From an uncultured Acidobacteriota bacterium (GTDB lineage: Bacteria; Acidobacteriota; JAAYUB01): 21,536 bases of DNA. This document shows, piece after piece, positions 18,046-21,536 of this stretch. The notes below the pieces were generated by a model. The model was not told the origin of the DNA. It made no database searches and was given only the letters and a program-made list of their open reading frames with translations. A program made the position numbers and the translations under genes. The stretch spans positions 1-21,536 of the forward strand of contig CALAMB010000102.1 in NCBI GenBank assembly GCA_937925645.1, in the 5' to 3' direction. Position 1 is the first letter of the stretch. Each line of letters starts with the position of its first letter.

Positions 18046-18468
18046 TCAGTCGCCCGCCGGCTCGTCCTCCAGCGTGACGCCGCACTGGGGGCACACCGCG
18101 TCCTCTTTCTTCACCGCCGCGCCGCACTCCGAACAGAGTGCGTAGTTGTCCACTTCGGCCAGGATCGCCTGGGCTGAGGCCAGATTCTCCTCCTCCACCC
18201 AGACCCGCACGCGGCTGAATGATTGGGACACGGCGACCGGCTCGGCGTGGAAGGTCAGATTCTCGAGTTTGCACGGGATGTCGTTTTCGGCCAGCAGCCC
18301 CTCCGCCAGGCTGGCCGCGATTTCGTCCGTGTACTCCATCGCCAGTTTCCAGGTTTCTGGGATGTACTCGGGGGTCTCGTCGGGCAGCTCGCTCACCAGG
18401 TCCACGTCGCAGACCGGACAGCGGCGGATCTCCTCCACGTACTCCGCTCGACAGGTGGGGCACCACAT
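18046..18468 (-). CDS. Double zinc-ribbon protein with DUF2007-like signal-transducing domain
   Basis: 140 residues. N-terminal zinc ribbon C3-x2-C6 / C17-x2-C20, central alpha/beta part (about 38-108: WKLAMEYTDEIAASLAEGLLAENDIPCKLEN...VRVWVEEENLASAQAIL), and C-terminal ribbon C112-x2-C115 / C126-x2-C129. The middle matches the pattern of DUF2007, a small PII-like fold annotated as putative signal transducer: strand, helix with A-x-x-x-A/G-L-L-x-x-x-I-P, strand, and VxxEDxxxAxxIL. Function is unknown. GGGAGG lies 6 bases before the ATG and an extended -10 promoter lies about 115 bases upstream. The acidic tail EDEPAGD ends the protein. Confidence 0.88.
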   Translation of the reverse strand: MWCPTCRAEYVEEIRRCPVCDVDLVSELPDETPEYIPETWKLAMEYTDEIAASLAEGLLAENDIPCKLENLTFHAEPVAVSQSFSRVRVWVEEENLASAQAILAEVDNYALCSECGAAVKKEDAVCPQCGVTLEDEPAGD

Positions 18469-18581
18469 AGTTCGCCTCCCGGGGTGAATTGCGGTCCGGC
18501 GCCGGCGGCGCCGCGTTCCCCGCGGTTCCGGACGGGCGGGGATGCGGCGCGGGTGCGGCGGTTCGGCGTCATCCTGAATTC

Positions 18582-18590
18582 ATTATAGCA
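18582..18590 (-). promoter_or_regulatory. Extended -10 promoter for the DUF2007-like gene
   Basis: On the minus strand TGCTATAAT is a perfect TATAAT with the TGn extension. No -35 match is seen. Transcription would begin near 18575, leaving a GC-rich leader of about 107 bases. This is the only AT-rich spot in the gap between thymidine kinase and this gene. Confidence 0.55.
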
Positions 18591-18640
18591 GGTCGGCCCC
18601 GTCGCCGCAGGTCCGGAGGGGTCGGCCCGGTGGCGGGGGA

Positions 18641-19231
18641 TCACGCCGGCGGGTCTTTCGGCGGATCCGGCTGGGGCGGCTCGAAACAGCGCCGGCAGCG
18701 GGCCTCGTAGGCGTCGGCCGCACCGACGACGATGCGCTCCTGGCTGGCGATTAGCCGCTGGGTGTAGTAGGCGGGATTGCCGCACTGCATGCAGATGGCG
18801 GCGGTCTTGGTGATGTCCTCGGCGATGGCCATGATCTGGGGCATGGGGTCGAACGGCATGCCACGGTAGTCCCGGTCCAGGCCGGCCACGATGACGCGCT
18901 TGCCCATGTCGGCCAGGCGGTTGCAGACGTCCACGATGCCGGGGTCGAAGAACTGGGCCTCGTCGATGCCCACCACCTCGGTTCGGGGCAGGACCCGCTC
19001 CATGATCTCGCCGGCCATTTTCACAATCTCGGCCTGATATTTCATTTCGCTGTGGCTGACGATGTGCGTCTCGCTGAACCGGTCGTCCAGGCGGGGCTTG
19101 AACACCTGGATCCGCTGCTTGGCGATCTCGGCGCGCTTCAGACGGCGGATGAGTTCCTCGCTCTTGCCGCTGAACATGCTGCCGGTGATCACCTCGATCC
19201 AACCCATCTGTCCGCGGATGAACTTTTGCAT
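18641..19231 (-). CDS. tdk: Thymidine kinase
   Basis: 196 residues, type II (TK1-like) thymidine kinase that phosphorylates thymidine to dTMP with ATP. P-loop GSMFSGKS is at 17-24, the DEAQFF motif at 90-95 with catalytic Glu91, and the thymidine-binding lasso holds a structural zinc with C147-x2-C150 and C179-x2-C182. GGAGG 8 bases upstream supports the start at 19231, though Met9 (MGWIEVITG) is the start used by many relatives. The last 13 residues are a Pro-rich tail. It follows the deoxyribosyltransferase-like gene after 19 bases on one transcript, consistent with deoxynucleoside salvage. Confidence 0.97.
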   Translation of the reverse strand: MQKFIRGQMGWIEVITGSMFSGKSEELIRRLKRAEIAKQRIQVFKPRLDDRFSETHIVSHSEMKYQAEIVKMAGEIMERVLPRTEVVGIDEAQFFDPGIVDVCNRLADMGKRVIVAGLDRDYRGMPFDPMPQIMAIAEDITKTAAICMQCGNPAYYTQRLIASQERIVVGAADAYEARCRRCFEPPQPDPPKDPPA

Positions 19232-19250
19232 GAAGCGTGCCTCCGAATGA

Positions 19251-19715
19251 TCATTGGGGATAGCGCGCCAGCAGGAAGGCGCGGAGCTCCGGCCAGGAGC
19301 CGAACACCTCGTCGCAGCAGCCGAGGATCCAGCCGCTGATCTCGTGGGGCGGCTCCTCGGTCATCAGATAGACCGGGATGCCCCGGCGGAAGGCGGTGGT
19401 GAGTTCGCCGTGGGTGCCACCGCCGCGCCGGCAGTGCCGGTCCCAGTGGCAGACGACATACCCGACCCCTCCCTCGAGGACGTCCAGGTCGTAGTGGATG
19501 ATCTTGCGGATCACCGCCCGGAACCGGGCCGGGTCGTCGGTCTTCCAGCGCCGGAAATTGGCCAGCTCCTCGGCGGAGAGGTTCTTGCGGATGTCGCGGG
19601 CCGGGTTGTACACTTCGTGGCGCAGCGCGCCGCGCAGGAACGCCTCGATTTCCTCCCGCCAGCCGGCCCCGAAGTCCGGCGCGTACTCCATGGAACCCGA
19701 CAGGTACGCCTTCAT
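19251..19715 (-). CDS. Nucleoside 2-deoxyribosyltransferase-like protein
   Basis: 154 residues, close to family size. The start [11 protein letters not shown] fits the family's first strand and ligand loop. The second half has [20 protein letters not shown] (98-117), matching the G-T-x-x-E segment in which the Glu is the catalytic nucleophile (here Glu104), followed by the G-x-P-V strand. A central stretch [18 protein letters not shown] supplies the D-L-x-x-(I/L)-x-x-x-D-like strand, though Asp is less clear than in characterised enzymes. True members swap purine and pyrimidine bases between deoxynucleosides. Its place directly before thymidine kinase supports a nucleoside role, but it may be a hydrolase-like or non-enzymatic relative. 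Confidence 0.75.
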   Translation of the reverse strand: MKAYLSGSMEYAPDFGAGWREEIEAFLRGALRHEVYNPARDIRKNLSAEELANFRRWKTDDPARFRAVIRKIIHYDLDVLEGGVGYVVCHWDRHCRRGGGTHGELTTAFRRGIPVYLMTEEPPHEISGWILGCCDEVFGSWPELRAFLLARYPQ

Positions 19716-19736
19716 CCGCCCTCCGTGTGCCGGGAT

Positions 19737-19765
19737 ATGATACCAGACTTTCCCGCGCGGCCCAA
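19737..19765 (-). promoter_or_regulatory. Promoter for the deoxyribosyltransferase-like/tdk pair
   Basis: On the minus strand TTGGGC (19765-19760) and TATCAT (19742-19737) are 17 bases apart with the extended TGG before the -10. The start would be near 19730, giving a leader of only about 15 bases that contains the GGAGG ribosome site. Confidence 0.6.
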
Positions 19766-19841
19766 GGGCTTCGGGCGGTGCGGCGCGCCGCCGGCGCGGC
19801 GGTCCGGAAATCCGCGGGGTGCGACTGTTTGACTTTCAGTT

Positions 19842-19847
19842 TATAAT
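19842..19847 (+). promoter_or_regulatory. -10 element upstream of the 3D-domain gene
   Basis: A perfect TATAAT lies 37 bases before the ATG. The nearby TTGACT at 19829-19834 is only 7 bases away, too close for a -35. The start site would be near 19854, at the foot of the inverted repeat that follows. Confidence 0.45.
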
Positions 19848-19854
19848 ATCCTCA

Positions 19855-19872
19855 GCCGACGATAACGTCGGC
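19855..19872 (+). repeat. Perfect 7-base inverted repeat in the leader of the 3D-domain gene
   Basis: GCCGACG and CGTCGGC flank ATAA. It lies between the -10 element and the GGAGG ribosome site (19875-19879). As RNA it would be a hairpin at the very 5' end of the message; as DNA it could be an operator. Confidence 0.6.
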
Positions 19873-19883
19873 CTGGAGGGGCG

Positions 19884-20405
19884 ATGTACATCCGGAAGTC
19901 GATTCTGGTGCTGATCCTGTTGCTCAACGTCGTCCTGTTCTCCTACGTGGCGCTGGAGAACCGGGTGATCTTTGCGCGCACGATCGATGAGGAGTCCGCC
20001 TTCAGCCTGGAACTGGAGCCCCACCTGCCGGCGCCCGCCCCGGCGCCGGTCATCGAGCCGCTGCCTGATGACGGCGAGTGGCAGACGTTCGAGGCCACCG
20101 CCTACTCCGTGTTCGGCATCACCAAGAGCGGCGTGTGGGTCCGGCGGGGCATCATCGCGGTGGACCCGCGGGTGGTGCCCCTCGGCTCCATCGTGGAGAT
20201 CCAGGGCGACGCCTATTCCGGCATCTACACCGCCATGGACACCGGCCCGGAAATCCAGGGCCGCGAGGTGGACATCTACATGCCCACCGGCCAGGAGGCC
20301 ATCCGCTTCGGCCGCCGCGACGTCCGCCTGAAATTGATCCGCCGCGGCTGGGACCCGGCCGGCCCTTTCGAGGACCCCCTGATGTCAGGCGGAAACGGCC
20401 GATGA
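19884..20405 (+). CDS. 3D-domain protein (membrane-anchored, YuiC/MltA-like fold)
   Basis: 173 residues. Residues 5-25 form a signal anchor, followed by a Pro/Ala-rich linker to about 62 and a 3D domain at about 65-152. The three aspartates that name the domain are Asp94 (IAVDPRVVPLGS), Asp119 (AMDTG) and Asp130 (REVDIY). The closing EAIRFGRRDVRLKLI matches the family end. 3D domains occur in lytic transglycosylases of MltA/YuiC type and in Rpf-linked proteins, where one Asp is the catalytic acid. It would act on peptidoglycan outside the inner membrane. GGAGG 5 bases before the ATG fixes the start. It has its own promoter and leader hairpin. Confidence 0.92.
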   Translation: MYIRKSILVLILLLNVVLFSYVALENRVIFARTIDEESAFSLELEPHLPAPAPAPVIEPLPDDGEWQTFEATAYSVFGITKSGVWVRRGIIAVDPRVVPLGSIVEIQGDAYSGIYTAMDTGPEIQGREVDIYMPTGQEAIRFGRRDVRLKLIRRGWDPAGPFEDPLMSGGNGR

Positions 20406-20499
20406 AGTCTTCCGGATCCCCCGCGCGCCGCGATGGACCCCGCCTCCGCCGGCCGATCCCCCAGTCCCGCCCGCAACCCCTCCGCGAGGTCAACCCGTC

Positions 20500-20988
20500 G
20501 TGATCGTCGATTGCCGGACCTGCCGGAACTGGTTTGATGACCCCGAGTCCCTGGACTCCGCCAACAGCCGAGGCGACCGCCTGTTTTACGGCTGCAGCGT
20601 GTTCGGGCTCATCGAGGACTACCGGGCGCGGGCGGATTGTCCCCGCTACGAGCCGGTGGACGAGCCGTACGTCCGGTGCCGGACGTGCGGCCTGCTGGTG
20701 CCGCGCGTCTGCCTGCTCCTCGGCGAGTGCGTCAACTGCACGGACACCGATACCTTCTGCATCAACCGGTGCGGCGGCGGCCGGTGGCGCGCCTACTGCA
20801 CCCACTGGGTGCGCCTCAGCACCGAGGGGCGGGTGACGGTGCAGGACGGGGAGTTGTACGAGTCGTTCGCGCGGGACGAGCCCGCGCCCGACGACGCCGG
20901 TGTCCGGCGCCCCGGAATGCGCGAGCTGTTCCGGCGCCATCTGAAGCGGCACGGCGGGCGGCCCAGGCCGCGCCCGCGGCGGAGGTGA
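20500..20988 (+). CDS. Cysteine-rich protein of unknown function
   Basis: 162 residues from GTG 20500, which has GAGG 10 bases upstream. Twelve cysteines lie in the first 100 residues. The first set C5-x2-C8...C32...C47 with DCRTCRNWF and ADCPRYEP resembles small zinc- or iron-binding modules of the C-x2-C-x-x-W...C-P-x-Y/F-x-P type. The second set C60-x2-C63, C71, C77-x2-C80, C87, C91, C100 looks like a second metal site. The tail is Arg-rich and basic (RRHLKRHGGRPRPRPRRR is near the end). No known family is assigned. Its TGA stop is part of the ribosome site for the next gene, 3 bases before the presumed hflX start, in the same reading frame. Confidence 0.8.
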   Translation: MIVDCRTCRNWFDDPESLDSANSRGDRLFYGCSVFGLIEDYRARADCPRYEPVDEPYVRCRTCGLLVPRVCLLLGECVNCTDTDTFCINRCGGGRWRAYCTHWVRLSTEGRVTVQDGELYESFARDEPAPDDAGVRRPGMRELFRRHLKRHGGRPRPRPRRR

Positions 20989-20991
20989 GCC

Positions 20992-21536
20992 ATCTCAAAA
21001 ATTTACGGCAACACCGCGGGACTCAAGCCCAGCCAGATCCGCCAGCTCCAGAAAATCTACCAGCGCCGCCTCCCGGCCCAGAGTCTGCTGACGCCGGAGT
21101 TCGCGGCCGGCCTGGCCCGGATCGCGGCCGAGATCCGGCGCCAGGTGGGCGTGCTGGTGGACCGGAAGGGCGCCATCGAGTATGTCGTGGTGGGTGATCG
21201 CGGCCGGATCGAGCTGCCCGACTTCCGCCGGATCCGCACCGACCTGCGCCGCTTCCGCGGCCTCCGTTGCATCCACACCCATTTCGGCGAGGCGGGGCTG
21301 AGCCGGGAGGACCTGACGGACCTCTCGCTGCTGCGGCTGGACACCATGACCGCCCTGGATGTCACGGACGACGGCCGGCCCGGGCAGGTGCACACCGCCC
21401 ACCTGTCGCCCGATTTCGATCCGCCGGGCGACGCCGCCCGGCCCGAGCTGTGGCGGCTGCTCCCGCCCTGCGACGTGCACCGGCTGGACCTGAACTACGA
21501 GGCCTTCATCCGCGACCTGGAGGGCGAGTTCGTCCG
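20992..21536 (+). CDS. hflX: GTPase HflX, N-terminal part (cut by window edge), apparent AUC start
   Basis: 181 codons are visible. The N-terminus KIYGNTAGLKPSQIRQLQKIY is the hallmark of the longer HflX form, followed by RRQVGVLVDRKGAIEYVVVGD (about 50-68) and the IHTHFGEAGLSREDLTDLSLLRLDTM segment of the HflX N-terminal ATP-binding region; the GTPase domain lies beyond the edge. HflX splits stalled or stress-arrested ribosomes using GTP. No ATG, GTG or TTG precedes the conserved segment; the frame is TGA-GCC-ATC-TCA-AAA-ATT-TAC. GGAGGTGA at 20981-20988 is an excellent ribosome site and its GGAGG ends 6 bases before ATC 20992, where relatives have Met. ATC is therefore taken as the start. 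Read-through from the preceding frame or an assembly error are alternatives. Confidence 0.85.
   Translation, partial: MSKIYGNTAGLKPSQIRQLQKIYQRRLPAQSLLTPEFAAGLARIAAEIRRQVGVLVDRKGAIEYVVVGDRGRIELPDFRRIRTDLRRFRGLRCIHTHFGEAGLSREDLTDLSLLRLDTMTALDVTDDGRPGQVHTAHLSPDFDPPGDAARPELWRLLPPCDVHRLDLNYEAFIRDLEGEFV

Noticed and set aside
19829..19847. TTGACT and TATAAT as a full -35/-10 promoter before the 3D-domain gene
   Set aside because: The two boxes are only 7 bases apart; only the -10 was kept.
20986..20988. TGA between the Cys-rich gene and hflX as a selenocysteine codon
   Set aside because: No stem-loop of SECIS type was seen after it, the TGA is part of a strong ribosome site, and hflX in relatives starts at this point.

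Overview
The window is a GC-rich bacterial chromosome segment of ordinary gene density. No transposase, integrase, phage gene, CRISPR array, rRNA or tRNA was seen. The gene set (bacterial seryl-tRNA synthetase, EF-P, class-B aspartate transcarbamoylase with a PyrI chain, a three-subunit acyl-CoA carboxylase, HflX) suggests a deep-branching, metabolically versatile bacterium. An Acidobacteriota-like lineage is a guess from general feel only; the sequence alone does not settle it.

Layout. Positions 1-3184 carry a minus-strand signalling block: a PP2C-type phosphatase overlaps a Ser/Thr kinase with a zinc ribbon and an FHA domain by 4 bases, followed by an edge-truncated HAD phosphatase. From 3291 to 14758 everything is on the plus strand: serS, efp (with an unusual residue at the modification site), a GT2 glycosyltransferase, a MATE exporter, a carbamoyl-phosphate cluster (pyrB-pyrI-arcC-ornithine carbamoyltransferase), and a biotin-dependent acyl-CoA carboxylase operon (carboxyltransferase, divergent biotin carboxylase, biotin carrier). 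Positions 14759-15189 are an AT-rich non-coding island between convergent genes, with a perfect DnaA box, several near matches and AT-rich direct repeats. From 15190 to 19715 are a membrane protein, two zinc-ribbon proteins, a BON-domain lipoprotein, and a thymidine kinase / deoxyribosyltransferase-like pair. The right end (19884-21536) has a 3D-domain cell-wall protein, a Cys-rich protein and the start of hflX, which appears to use an AUC start codon.

How genes work together. The PP2C/kinase pair is a reversible Ser/Thr phosphorylation switch. PyrB/PyrI make carbamoyl-aspartate, and the adjacent carbamate kinase and ornithine carbamoyltransferase act on the same carbamoyl-phosphate pool, so the cluster could serve either arginine/pyrimidine synthesis or ATP-yielding citrulline breakdown. 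The carboxylase genes form a complete set for acetyl/propionyl-CoA carboxylation. Thymidine kinase and the deoxyribosyltransferase-like protein both fit deoxynucleoside salvage.

The items most worth a second look are the AUC start of hflX, the DnaA-box island, tandem heptamer repeats in front of the ornithine carbamoyltransferase gene, the EF-P lacking its modifiable lysine, and the biotin carboxylase with a rebuilt glycine loop. No clearly new multi-gene system was found.
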